DNA of 64,000 nucleotides from the NCBI RefSeq assembly GCF_030035675.1, contig NC_084497.1:28319955-28383954 (forward strand), written 5' to 3'. Source of the stretch: Rhineura floridana. Taxonomy: Eukaryota > Chordata > Lepidosauria > Squamata > Rhineuridae. Under the pieces are notes generated by a model that saw only the letters and a list, made by a program, of their open reading frames with translations, had not been told where the DNA came from and searched no databases. Numbering within the stretch: the first letter of the stretch is position 1; each line of letters begins with the position of its first letter. Positions 30,501-38,559 of the stretch are shown here, piece by piece. The translations under genes were made by a program, and so were the position numbers.

Positions 30501-33500
30501 AGGTGCTCTGAGACTCGTTGTTGTGAAATAATAATAATAACAATAATAACAATAATAATAATAATAGCAGCAGCAGCAGCAGGAGAAGGCTGTTGTACTC
30601 GTTTTCTGTTGTGAGTTGGCCACAATGGGATGCTGAACTGGAGAGGTCTTTGATCTGGTCCAGCTTGGCTCTTCTCATGATTTCAACGTGCCAGTAGGTG
30701 GCGTGGTTTTCTTTGCTTTGGGTACCATGATATGATCTGTTTTCCAAGTGGAAATTTAAAGATAATTTAGATTAAATTTAGACAGCGAAGTTCAGATTTG
30801 AATGCTTCCTTATCCATGGGGGTCCCGAGTGCTTTTAAGGAAGCCCCAGTGCCCGGAGCTCAGTGTAGCCCTCCATGCAATGATTCAGATCAGGAGTCAG
30901 CGTGAATATCTGAGTCACATAGGAAGCCATTGGTCCATCTAGCTCAGAATTGCCTACACAGACTGGCAGCAGCTCAACAGGGTTTGAGGCAGGGGATATT
31001 CCCAGAGATGCGGGGACTAAACCTGGGACCTTCTGCATGCAAGGAAGCTGGCTCTAACACGGAGTTATGGCCCTTCCCGTAAAATTAAAACAAGTAAGAT
31101 CCTAGTCCTCATGGTTCTGAATAAAGGGCTGATTCAAACAGAAGCTTAAGAAGCTGCATTTTATTGCGCAAGACCATCAGTACACCTACCTAACAGCAGC
31201 TCTCTAGGTTTAAGGCAGGGGATCTATCTGGTGTCCTATCTGGAGATGCCAGGGATTGAACCTGGGACCTTCTGCATGCAAAGCAGTAGTTCCACCACTG
31301 AGCTATGGCCCTTCCCCAAGTACCTGCTTAGATCATGTACACTCTTAACTTAAGGACACATGACGAACAGTGCTGGATGAGATCAAAGGTTCATGTGCTC
31401 CGTTGTTCGGTTGCCCTGACAGTGGCCAGCCAGATTCCATAAGGAAAGCCATAATCAAGGTGTGAAGGCAGTCGCACCCTTCCTGCTGTTGTCTGCCACC
31501 AACATCTGGTGTTCTGAGATAGAGTGCTCCTGAGGCTGGAAGCCCTATTTAGCTTAGCAAAGCTTTCTCTGTGAGCACGCCTAATCTCCTTAGAAAAGAA
31601 AAAGCTCTGAAAGGCAGAGGTCATCACCACCTTCTTTAGCAGAAGCTTTCTTAATGAATGAATTGCATGCTGTGTGGATTCAGTACTAATGCAGAGGTAG
31701 GAATGATCAGAAATTTAATTCCTCTCATTTCTCTCTCCCTACCCCCCCCCACAGTCTCTAACCAGGTGAAGATTTGTGGAGTAAGTATGATTCTCTGTCT
31801 CACAACCTGCTGTTGCGAGGGGTTAAATAAAGCTTTTCATCTTCAGCTGTTTTTCAAAAATTGTTTGGGAACTGCTGTGTGCATGCCTGCATGATATACT
31901 TCCTTTCCTCCAAGGAGCTCGAGATTTATCCTCACAACAACCCTGTGAGGTACTTCATAGGCTGAAAGAGTGAGATTGGATCAAGGTCACCCAGTAAGCT
32001 GAATGGCTGAGCGGGGATTTGAACCTGGGATCTGGCATGCTAAGCCAGGGATGGCCCTCCAGATGGACTGTAGTTCCCATTGGACGTTCAGCCAGCATGG
32101 CCAATAGTCAGGGATGACAGGGAGCTGTAGCCCACAAACGTCTGGAGGCTCTCAGGTTCCTCACCCCTGCATTAAAAGGTAGCAGAGTTGTGATGCAGAA
32201 AGCTAAGGGCAGTAAAGGCAAGTGACGGTCTAGTTCAAGGATGGGGAACCTGCAACCCTGCAGATGTTCTTGGACTTCAATTCCCAGCAGCTACCCAGCA
32301 TGTCCAGCAGTCAGGGACGATGAGACTTGTACTCCAGCAACATCTGGAGGGCCACAGATTCCCCATCTCTGAAGTACACCCTCACTTGCCTTTACTGTGC
32401 TTAGCGATTTGCATAGCATATTCCTGCTGTAAGCACACCACCACAGTGGCGGTAAGACAACTTCCACAGGGGCTTACACAGTCTAAATGTGAAAGGAGAG
32501 AGGGAGGCAGGGATAATGAGGGACAAAGGTGAGCAAATGCAGTTACTCTTAACTGGGGCTGTGTTCAATTTGGGGCTAGGGAGGCAAGAGTAACTCTAGC
32601 TAGTGCCGGAAGGGCTCCAAAGAAACAAACAGCAAGATGGGGTGTGGAGAGGCCAACAGAGCAGAAGTGAATTGCCCACGCAGAGTTTTGGCTGTGACTG
32701 ATTTGCCGATTTTAGTAAAATGGTGCAGAGGGCGGGGGGGGGGCATTCTTGCCCCACTTCACACAAGAGAAGAATCCATCACCAATTGCTCTGCTGGTTT
32801 TCCGTCTTTGCAAGAAGCGGATCAACGGCCTGAATGCTGCAGAGAGCAGTCCAGGAGAAGGGGATCCGATGAACCCGGAACCCCTCGCAGAAGCCCCCGA
32901 AGATGACAGCTCCTTGGAGACAGAAAGAGCTCCTGTCTTTGATCCTGATGGGGCCGAGCTGGTTCAGATGGATGGGGACGCGTTTGTGGAAGCTCCTCTG
33001 CACAACCACACCAGCAACCGGATTGGTGAGTCGGTGGCTTGTCCTGAAAGGGGAGGACCTATTGCACAACTGAGGCAGGGAGGAAATGCACTCTGCACAT
33101 GCTCAGTAGTATGCATGCGGTTTCAATCCCTTAGATAAAGAGGATGGAATGGAAGACCTCTTGCGTCACCTCCAGCTGAACACATCCCAGGCATTCCTGG
33201 GTGATTTGAGCCCCAGTCTCCCTGTTCCTCATTCCACGCAATGACCACTGCATCACACGGGTTTAAGTCGAGAAAGTGGTTCATTGGAGTTGCATCTCCC
33301 CTTCCAGTTGGGGTTGCATGTATTCCATGGACCTGTGGCACTGAGCACAGAATTCAGCATCCTAAGGGTCATGGTTTGTTTTTAAAAAAAATCAAGTTGC
33401 TAGTTCTCGTAGTGGCACATGATATGCTTTGAAATGGTGTAACGCCTGCTAACATCTCAGAAGTTGGGTGGAAAGGTAAGGTTGAATGAGATGTCCAGTG

Positions 33501-34554
33501 GTCGGAGGGTGGGCTTCTGTGCACTCCATGGCTCCTTACTCTCCCCCTGTAAGTGGTGAAAACAGAATTATGCAAAATGCAAAATTTGAGTCATTTAACT
33601 GGGTCACAGAATCCAGCAATTTTTGGTACATTTTTATTTACCACAACTTCTTTCAGTGTTGTGTTTAAGGGCTGATCTATATGTCTCTGAACTGTTCTAC
33701 TTCTGAATGTGTGTGTGTGTGTGTGCGCTCATGACTGAATGCGCCTCCCCATGTAAACAACAACAGCAAACTAGCCTATCCTTCCCTAACTTTTTCATTG
33801 CTGAACTTGTTTTCTGCATGCAGTGAATTTTCAACACTGGGGAGCATTCAGCGATGCAGCAGAGAACCTCAAGCTCCACCATGAAAACTGGTGGAGAGGC
33901 AGATTTCCCATAAAGATTCTTGCTCTGGGTAGAGAAGGAGATCGGAAACCTTAAGAAATGGCAACGGAATGGTTCCTGGCATTTTTATAGTCCCAGAATT
34001 CACACAGAAGCCTGTGCACCAAGAGACACAGGTTCTAGGTTATGAATAGAAACTTGTTTTAGAGAGCTGAGAAACTCAGGATGCTAAACTGTGTCTCAGA
34101 TACCAGATTTGGCATTTGCCAAATAATCCTATATCCCTGTGGAACGCTCTGCCAAAGCTCTCGCTGTGCTGCACTGTGGGTTGTATACAATATCAAGCTT
34201 TTGCAATATAGATATATATGCAAAGAGGAACATTACGAGCCAATAACTAATGTGGATTTGGTGGGGGGAAATAACACTCTGGCCTGTTTTTTTTCCCCCT
34301 CCCCAGAAAAAATATACATCATGAGAGCCGATACAGTGATTGTGGGGTCCGTTTCGGAAGCGCCATCTGGGAAGATATGCCCTGCCAGAGAGGAAGATGG
34401 AGACTCTCGAACCCAAGAGGGTGTCGAGGGGGAGGAACTGGCAGTGCACTATCCAGAACAGGAAACGGAATTCTACCCAGGAAGTGACATCACCACTCCA
34501 GTAGAAGAAGAGTGGGAATTCTGCTATTCCAGCGAGAAGCCTTTGGATGTCTAG
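18595..34554 (+). CDS. TNFRSF8: TNFRSF8 (CD30), TNF-receptor family; one expected exon not found
   Basis: Coding exons seen: 18595-18678 (signal peptide, strong Kozak), 26465-26593, 27011-27166, 28077-28170, 29188-29411, 30335-30478, 31755-31780, 32815-33025 and 34307-34554 (TAG). The cysteine-rich exons carry EKRPCQPDHYLNEAG, CEPCVTC, LVEKLPC and RVCQCQSGWYC, matching CD30 CRD2-3. Then come a Thr/Gly/Val-rich stalk, one membrane segment (about LVLLGAGLLCVLVLLAGLL) with stop-transfer RRRRACK, and the CD30-specific tail EKIYIMRADTVIVGS. The tail keeps HYPEQET (a PxQxT TRAF-binding site) and a second acidic VEEE box. The signal exon ends in phase 0 but exon 26465 needs phase 1, so an exon of length 3n+1, the first half of CRD1, must lie in 18679-26464; I could not find it. 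There is one CRD set, as in mouse, not the duplicated set of human. CD30 signals through TRAF2/NF-kB in activated lymphocytes. Confidence 0.88.
19060..19215 (+). mobile_element. tRNA-derived SINE, partial
   Basis: CCTGAAACCCTGGAGAGCTG, GCCAGCCAGTGTAGGCAGTA and ACTGAACCAGATGG. Confidence 0.6.
19218..19400 (-). mobile_element. tRNA-derived SINE
   Basis: Reverse copy: GGAAGCTGCCTTATGCCGAC, TGTCTGCACTGACTGGCAGC and GGGACCTTCTGCATGCAAGG. Confidence 0.7.
19620..19790 (+). mobile_element. tRNA-derived SINE
   Basis: GCTCGGTGGTGGGACAGCTG head, GGATTCAACCCCCAATGGCA, CGGCTGCCGGTCAGTGTAGA. Confidence 0.65.
20495..20870 (+). mobile_element. tRNA-derived SINE, split by a 5S-SINE
   Basis: GGGCCAGAGCTCAGGGTCAG head, AGGTCCCAGGTTCAATCCCT, TGAGCTACTTGGAGCGGTGG, then the 5S-SINE, then the end TATAAGGCAGCTGCCTGTGT. 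The base string TATAA borders both sides. Confidence 0.65.
20673..20846 (+). mobile_element. 5S-rRNA-derived SINE with CR1-like tail
   Basis: Bases 20676-20796 follow 5S rRNA from end to end (GTGGCCATACTACTCTGAAT, CTTGTCTGATCTCTGAAGCT, GGATGGGAGACCG, ACCGTAGGCTT). A tail GGTTGGACTTGATGGCCCTT then CCCCTTCCAACTCTGA resembles the CR1 3' end. Confidence 0.8.
21000..21048. repeat. AC-rich simple repeat
   Basis: GTACACACGTACACACGTAC and flanking ACAC units. Confidence 0.7.
21085..21180. mobile_element. short palindromic repeat (TCTACTCTGAGTAGG family)
   Basis: CTCAGAGAAGACTCATTGAA and its inverted partner TTCAGTGGGTCTACTCTGAG. Confidence 0.6.
21735..22045. mobile_element. near full-length palindromic MITE
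   Basis: The left arm (CAAAGAATCCTGGGAACTAT, GCTGAGAGTTAGGAG, GCAGAGCTGCAATTG) and right arm (GAATTATTGCTCTGCG, GCTAACAGCTCTCAGC, AACTACAGTTCCCAGGATTC) pair over about 130 bases each side of a centre near 21880. The outer end carries TTTAAATGTACAGTGTGGA. No coding capacity. Confidence 0.75.
22560..22660 (-). mobile_element. tRNA-derived SINE fragment
   Basis: GCCCTACCTCGAGATGCCAC, GAACCTGGGACCTTCTGCAT, GCAGGTGCTCTGCCC. Confidence 0.6.
23185..23305. mobile_element. short fold-back element
   Basis: Arms GGGCCCTCCAGATGTTCCTG and CAGCAACATCTGGAGGGCTG; ends GGTGTGGGGGACC and GGTTCCCCATGCCTGA. Confidence 0.7.
23530..23640 (+). mobile_element. L2-like LINE 3' tail
   Basis: GTTTTAATGGATACTGTTTG, ATTGTATACCTCTAAGAGG, then AAATAAATAAC-type tail. 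Confidence 0.4.
23720..24010. mobile_element. hAT-like non-autonomous element
   Basis: TTCAGCTCAAGGGCCGCTTT, GCATTTGGCCCTCTGGCCTG and GAAGTTGCCAACCCCCGG; same family as 53355-53795. Confidence 0.5.
24850..25340 (-). mobile_element. three diverged tandem-like copies of a CR1/L3-like 3' segment
   Basis: The run GAGCTTCTTTTTGTTCAGG ... AGAGGTAAACTGTCCCTGA recurs as GAGCTCCTTTTTGGTCTGG ... AGAGGTATACTACTACTAA and AGAGCCCTGTTGGATGTGG ... AGAGGTAAACTGACCCTGA, each ending in GGAGGxTCCATT. Spacing is about 150-200 bases. Confidence 0.5.
25980..26290. repeat. direct repeat, left copy, flanking CD30 exon 26465-26593
   Basis: Contains CAGCAGGGAGGAGGACAAGG, AAAACTAGAAT, GGCTCTGCCGCTCATTGGCT and TCTGTTGGGCTCACTGCCTT in that order. 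The same order recurs at 26650-26915. Class unknown. Confidence 0.6.
26650..26915. repeat. direct repeat, right copy, flanking CD30 exon 26465-26593
   Basis: GAGCAGGGAGGAGGC, AAAACTAGAACGAG, GGCTCTGCCTCTCGTTGGCT and TCCTGTTGGGCTCCCTGCCTT (last motif overlaps the left-copy equivalent) recur in the same order and orientation as at 25980-26290. Confidence 0.6.
27355..27515 (+). mobile_element. L2-like LINE 3' end
   Basis: GTGCCAGGTCAAGACTTTCC, CAGGCATTTTAGCATGTGTT, AGAGCTTCGGCTATGGGGTG, ending AATAAATAAATAA. Confidence 0.75.
27530..27765 (-). mobile_element. Sauria-type tRNA SINE
   Basis: Reverse strand: TTATTGCATTTATATCCCAC, ACAACCCTGTGAGGTAGGTT, CAAGGTCACCCAGCGTGCTT, and the tRNA-like head CCTGGTCTCCCAGGTCCAAC. 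Confidence 0.8.
27800..27890. mobile_element. short palindromic repeat (TCTACTCTGAGTAGG family), diverged
   Basis: CCACTCAGAGTAGGCTCATT and GCTCTTAGTAGGACTTATTC. Confidence 0.4.
28510..28700. mobile_element. palindromic MITE
   Basis: CCCAAAGAATTCTGGAAACT and CAAACTACAGTTCCCATAAG arms; TTTAAAGCACATCC and TGCGCTTTTAAATGTACGGT ends. Confidence 0.65.
29630..29765. mobile_element. short palindromic repeat (TCTACTCTGAGTAGG family)
   Basis: GCTCGGAGTAGACCCAATGA and TTGCAATGGGTCTACGCAGA. Confidence 0.5.
30525..30582 (+). repeat. (ATA/ACA)n-(GCA)n microsatellite
   Basis: AATAATAATAACAATAATAA followed by AGCAGCAGCAGCAGCAGG, just after the donor of the CD30 transmembrane exon. Confidence 0.9.
30915..31078 (-). 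mobile_element. tRNA-derived SINE
   Basis: CATTGGTCCATCTAGCTCAG, CAGACTGGCAGCAGCTCAAC, CCTGGGACCTTCTGCATGCA. Confidence 0.7.
31150..31315 (-). mobile_element. tRNA-derived SINE
   Basis: ACAGCAGCTCTCTAGGTTTA, GGAGATGCCAGGGATTGAAC, CACCACTGAGCTATGGCCCT. Confidence 0.7.
31345..31530 (-). mobile_element. CR1/L3-like 3' fragment
   Basis: CCCTGACAGTGGCCAGCCAG and TCTGCCACCAACATCTGGTG, a diverged antisense copy of the family at 42425, 49275 and 56430. Confidence 0.45.
31895..32045 (-). mobile_element. Sauria-type tRNA SINE, partial
   Basis: TCCTCCAAGGAGCTCGAGAT, TCACAACAACCCTGTGAGGT, GCGGGGATTTGAACCTGGGA. Confidence 0.65.
32045..32410. mobile_element. two fold-back elements, the second framed by an inverted 50-bp arm unit
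   Basis: Fold-back 1 (about 32047-32165). Then the arm unit AGAGTTGTGATGCAGAAAGC / GGGCAGTAAAGGCAAGTGAC (32170-32235), fold-back 2 (32238-32375), and the inverted unit CACTTGCCTTTACTGTGC (about 32385-32405). Confidence 0.6.
33704..33726 (+). repeat. (GT)n microsatellite
   Basis: About 11 GT units. Confidence 0.85.
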
Positions 34555-34774
34555 TTACGGAAGTGCATACTCAGTTACTCAGTACAAATCCACTTGTACA
34601 GCACTTTTAGCGTAAAAGGTGTTTGACAGCCATTTGGATGTTGCTCTCATGAGAGCCTTGTGAGGTCACATTATGGATGAATTTACAGGGGGAACGGATA
34701 GATGTGCTCCAGATGTGGAAATGGGAGATGAGTTGGCCAGCTTTGTACCCGTCTTTTTTTGTGGAAGTCTGTTC

Positions 34775-35165
34775 ACGTTAGGGATGCGGAAGAAATTCAG
34801 TTCAGTTTGCATTTAAAGCCAAATTTATCAAATTGGCATGTTCCGAAGCAATGCAACAACCGTCCTTCAAAATGTGCACTTAGCTGAATTTTGCAATGCA
34901 GTTCTCCAATTAAGCAATGTTTGCAAAACTGTGTATATTTGGGAAAAGGTTGCATACAAAAGAAAAAATACTAGTGGAAATGACACACAAAATGTTTTGA
35001 GTTCAGAGACATTGCTTGCAAAAATGTGTATATTAGTCAAAACTGCATACAAACGTGCTTAATAAGACCTTCTCACTAAAATGCTGGAGAATTTTCATGA
35101 GTGTTTTTTTAAAGGGCAAATTGCTGCAGACATTTTGAAAAATTACTGCAGAAATGTTGAGTACT
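34775..35165 (+). mobile_element. unnamed interspersed element, about 400 bp (copy 1)
   Basis: Begins TAGGGATGCGGAAGAAATTC and runs through GAATTTTGCAATGCAGTTCT and AAAATGTGTATATTAGTCAA to about 35165. The reverse complement of 57060-57484 follows it motif by motif, so both are copies of one family. No coding capacity; class unknown (DNA transposon likely). Confidence 0.6.
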
Positions 35166-35221
35166 GAATTTAAGATGAGAAAAAGGAGAAACTGACAGAT
35201 CCTAGCTGACAATGCTTTAGG

Positions 35222-35385
35222 CCACCATCCCCCAATCTCATGCCCTCCAGATGTTGATGGACTCCAACTCCCATTAGCTCTTTGGAGGTCAGCCAATGGG
35301 TCAGGATGGGATGATGATGATGATGAGAACTGCAGTCCAAAACATCTGGAGGGCACCACATTGGGGAAGCCTGCTTTATTAAGCA
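35222..35385. mobile_element. short fold-back element
   Basis: CATGCCCTCCAGATGTTGAT and CAAAACATCTGGAGGGCACC arms. Confidence 0.65.
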
Positions 35386-35851
35386 GATGGGTTCTGCTGA
35401 CGGAATTTGGCGGACCGTGGCTTGAATGGGTAGAAACCTTGCAAGGAAATTTCCCTGAGTAGATTCTCTGAGCTCAAAGAAGTTTGCAGCGAAGGTCAAG
35501 GGCATGTTCTCCAATTTATACTTGACTACATTTTTCATATTTAAACATCTTTGGTTTTATTTTCACAACCATCTCCAATTTAGAATGCTGCAAGTTTTTT
35601 ACCAAAAGTCAAGCGCGCACATGCAAGCCTCACCGGTATTTCTTTGAATCTGGCAATTTATCACTTTAGGTGATCTCCTTTTCGAAGTCTCCTTCAAGTC
35701 ATCACCAGGACTTTTAAGATTTTCTAAAAGTGCATTGAGTTTTACAAACAAAAACCGAAGTTATTTGAAATATCAAAAAGAGAGAGGTGTCATTTTGACC
35801 CAAATTTGGAATGTGTGTGGAATTTTCCGCTCTGCTGAGAACTATGTCTGT

Positions 35852-36304
35852 GGATCCCTCCAAACCCTTCTTTTTTTTTTTACAATAATTTTTATTCAAA
35901 TTTTCATAAAACAAACAAAACAAAGTCATAAAACATTCCAAGACAAAAAACAAAACAAAACAAAAATGATTAAACAAAAAAATAAAATGCTGACTTCCCA
36001 TTTGTCGCAGATCAGTTATAGGTCTACAATATATAACAATCCTGTCTCTTAAATTATATTATAAAATCACTTTCCTCCAGTAGTTATCTTAATTAATCAT
36101 CAAATCTCATAAACATTACTTTATTCTTTCCACAAAAAGTCAAAGAGAGGTTTCAATTCTTTAAGAAATATATCTATCAATTTTTCTCCAAATAAACATG
36201 TTGATTAATCCATCTCGTTAATAATAATAACAATCTTGTTGTCATAACCATAGTCCAAATAAACGTATCGATTAACCCATCTCAGGATCCCTCCAAACCC
36301 TTCT
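35852..36304 (-). mobile_element. 5'-truncated L1-type insertion with perfect 20-bp target duplication
   Basis: GGATCCCTCCAAACCCTTCT is present at 35852-35871 and again at 36285-36304. The 413 bases between start with a poly(T) (reverse-strand poly(A)) and are A/T-rich 3' UTR. This is the signature of target-primed L1 retrotransposition. Family call (L1) is by structure and a squamate-L1-like 3' UTR. Confidence 0.8.
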
Positions 36305-36488
36305 GACTCTCTGAATTTGCTTCCTGCTTGCCTGGAGCGATTTTAAACACTGACGCCACCTTCTCTGCAGTTCTCAAGCGTCCTTCCTAAGTTTTTGTTT
36401 TCCAGTTTTACAAAAGAAAGGTTTGCTCTTTTGGACGAGAATTACCCAGTGGTGTTATCAGGCATCATAAAATTCTGTGGCCGTTGGA

Positions 36489-36501
36489 GTTATTGATTAA
36501 C
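36489..36501 (+). promoter_or_regulatory. RNF186: HNF1-like binding site upstream of RNF186
   Basis: GTTATTGATTAAC differs at one base from the HNF1 palindrome GTTAATNATTAAC. It lies about 130 bases before the TATA-like box. RNF186 is an intestine/kidney gene in mammals, which fits HNF1 control; binding here is inference. Confidence 0.5.
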
Positions 36502-36539
36502 GTTGATCCCTCTCTTTTAAAAAAACAAACTACACACAC

Positions 36540-36703
36540 GACGTCACTGCCTTTCCTAGCGCAGGCGGGATATTCGGAGAGCAAACAAAGCCTTCGTTCT
36601 GTGTTGACGGGACAAAGCGCCTTTATAAGAGGAGCTGTCAAATCCACAAACACAATTTGCAAGGGCTGCTCTGTCGCCATTGAGGCAACAGCTGTTTTCT
36701 CCC
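36540..36703 (+). promoter_or_regulatory. RNF186: RNF186 core promoter and 5' UTR
   Basis: A TATA-like TTTATAAGAG lies at 36621-36630, about 75 bases upstream of the ATG, leaving room for a short 5' UTR beginning near 36650. Confidence 0.5.
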
Positions 36704-37615
36704 ATGGAAGGCTCAAGGGATAGTTTAGACATTGAGAATGAAGCTGTCTGTCCGGATGGCGAGATGGACCAGCTAGTGACAGCAAAAGGGAATCCTGCAG
36801 AAATGAACCAGCCAGAGTCTTGCAAAGGGCCAACACTCCATATGGACAGTTGTCCAGGATATGCCACAGACTCTGTAGAAGAGGATGGGTCTTGTGGTTC
36901 ACCTGCCGTGGAAGATCCCAGTCCCAATGCTGCCCAAATAGAAGCTCCAGGAACGGTCCATTCAGCATCTCCAAAGCCAGCCCCTTTGATTGCCGCGGAG
37001 CCTTGTAACACCCCGGCCACCGATCTGCACCAGCCGCGTCCGTCCAAAGTCTCGATTGCCGACATGGATTGTCTCATCTGCTGCAACAGGTACAGCGCTT
37101 GCCGGCTGCCGAAAGTCCTGGCCTGCCAGCATGCCTTCTGCGCCGTCTGCCTGAAGCTCATCTTGCGGAATGAAGACCACACCTGGATCATCAGCTGCCC
37201 GCTCTGCCGAAAAGCCACCGTTGTCTTTGGCGGCCTCATCTGCAGCCTTCGCGACAAAGAGGATGTGGTGGGCCGTCTGGAAGGCCCCGAGCTGGACGCT
37301 GCGGTGCCCTGCCCGCCGGACTCTCCTGGCGCGAGCGACGCTAACTGCCGGCCTGTCTCCGGAAACCTCGCCGGCGTAGGGACCAACCGGGCAGCTGCCA
37401 AGAGGCTGGTGCTCCTCTTCCTCCTGGCTGCAATTCTCATTGCCCTTGTCCTCCCTTTTATGTACACAGGATTGCTGAAGTGGGCCCTTTGTTTTGTCGT
37501 TGTTCTGGGGCTCATCATGTCGGTGGTGCTTTGTTGCAACCCCAGCTGGAGATGTTCCGATCTTTCGCTGCCTTCCTGGAGGAAGAAGGAGAGCCAGGTT
37601 GTGTCAGTTGCCTGA
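36704..37615 (+). CDS. RNF186: RNF186, membrane RING-finger E3 ubiquitin ligase (single exon)
   Basis: A 303-residue intronless protein. The start is the first ATG of the frame, in good context (CCCATGG). Residues 1 to about 115 form an acidic, low-complexity N-terminal region, longer than in human (227 residues in all). A C3HC4 RING follows: CLICCNRY, LPKVLACQHAFCAVCLKLI, then SCPLCRK. Next is the RNF186-specific GGLICSLRDKEDVVG. Two membrane segments lie at the C-terminus (about LVLLFLLAAILIALVLPF and LCFVVVLGLIMSVVLCC). Human RNF186 has the same order and near-identical RING (LPKLLACQHAFCAICLKLL). In mammals it sits in the ER of colonic epithelium, ubiquitinates targets such as BNIP1 and is linked to ulcerative colitis. 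It precedes TMCO4 on the same strand, as in human. A poly(A) signal lies at 38055. Confidence 0.95.
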   Translation: MEGSRDSLDIENEAVCPDGEMDQLVTAKGNPAEMNQPESCKGPTLHMDSCPGYATDSVEEDGSCGSPAVEDPSPNAAQIEAPGTVHSASPKPAPLIAAEPCNTPATDLHQPRPSKVSIADMDCLICCNRYSACRLPKVLACQHAFCAVCLKLILRNEDHTWIISCPLCRKATVVFGGLICSLRDKEDVVGRLEGPELDAAVPCPPDSPGASDANCRPVSGNLAGVGTNRAAAKRLVLLFLLAAILIALVLPFMYTGLLKWALCFVVVLGLIMSVVLCCNPSWRCSDLSLPSWRKKESQVVSVA

Positions 37616-38054
37616 AAAGACTGTATAGTTTTCTCGTACGATGGTGGGCCAGGAATCTATGGGCTCTACGAAATGGTAGCTGCTGGAAGCATCCTCTCTG
37701 TCTCTCTGGGACCCTGAGCAGGACATCTGTCATCAGCTACTGGAAGAAGGACTCGCAGAGGCGTCTCTGCTTCAGGTCAATGTACAGATCAGTCAGACGG
37801 GCCTTGTGGCTGGACAAGAGACCAAGGGCAAGAAGGGAAACGGGTAACGCATTTGCTAAAATGCTCTCTGGTATTTGTGTCCTTTGATGCACAGTCCCTC
37901 ATGCAGCACGGCAGGAATGTACACACATATGCACACACACTGTTCTCTGTTGATTTTGGTTTGATTTCGTGTTGTCCAGACCAAAAACACACAAAGGGCT
38001 TCATTTAAAGATGTGTTGCCCCCAAATGTTCATGACTCTGTTTCAGATCCACAA

Positions 38055-38060
38055 AATAAA
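38055..38060 (+). terminator. RNF186: poly(A) signal of RNF186
   Basis: AATAAA, 440 bases after the RNF186 stop codon. Confidence 0.55.
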
Positions 38061-38084
38061 GGCTTGAAAAAGGAGGACCAAGGA

Positions 38085-38280
38085 GGGTAAGACTGTTAAA
38101 TGGCTGTTAATCATGTTGGCTAAATGGAACCTCCATGCTCAGATCCTGGCTATCTTTGCTTACTGTTGGGAAGGCAAGCAAGGGGGAGGTTGTTGCCGTC
38201 ATGTGCGGCTTTGTGAGGCTTCCTCAGAGGCATCTGGCTGGCCATGATGAGAACAAAATGCTGGGCTAGGTACGCCTAGA
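38085..38280 (+). mobile_element. CR1/L3-like 3' fragment
   Basis: GGAACCTCCATGCTCAGATC, CCTCAGAGGCATCTGGCTGG and AAATGCTGGGCTAGGTACG. Confidence 0.55.
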
Positions 38281-38400
38281 GCAGGGTTGGAGAACTGCCT
38301 CCCCCAAATGTTGCTGGAGTACAAGTCCCACCGTCCCTGACCATTGGTCATGCTGGCCGAGGCTAATGAGAGTTGAAGGTCAGCCACCTGTGGCCTAAAT
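38280..38400. mobile_element. short fold-back element, diverged
   Basis: GCAGGGTTGGAGAACTGCCT, AATGTTGCTGGAGTACAAGT, TTGGTCATGCTGGCCGAGG. Confidence 0.55.
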
Positions 38401-38559
38401 AGATCAAACCAGGGCTTTTCTTGCATCCTTATGAACCACTTAATATGAGTTGCTCATTAATTCCCCCGCTTGTAGTCTTGGCCAGGCTGTCTTTATCTTG
38501 TCCAACATACACTTCACAGACAAAATGGAGATTATAATACCTTTTTCTGTGTGCTTGAC

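Noticed and set aside
32749-32814. Start of a separate gene at the in-frame ATG before 32815
   Set aside because: The frame simply reads through the acceptor of a CD30 exon, whose phase fits its neighbours.
36556-37539. Long open frame (327 codons) on the minus strand over RNF186
   Set aside because: It is antisense to a clear RNF186 coding sequence; GC-rich coding DNA often leaves the opposite strand open. No domain is recognisable.
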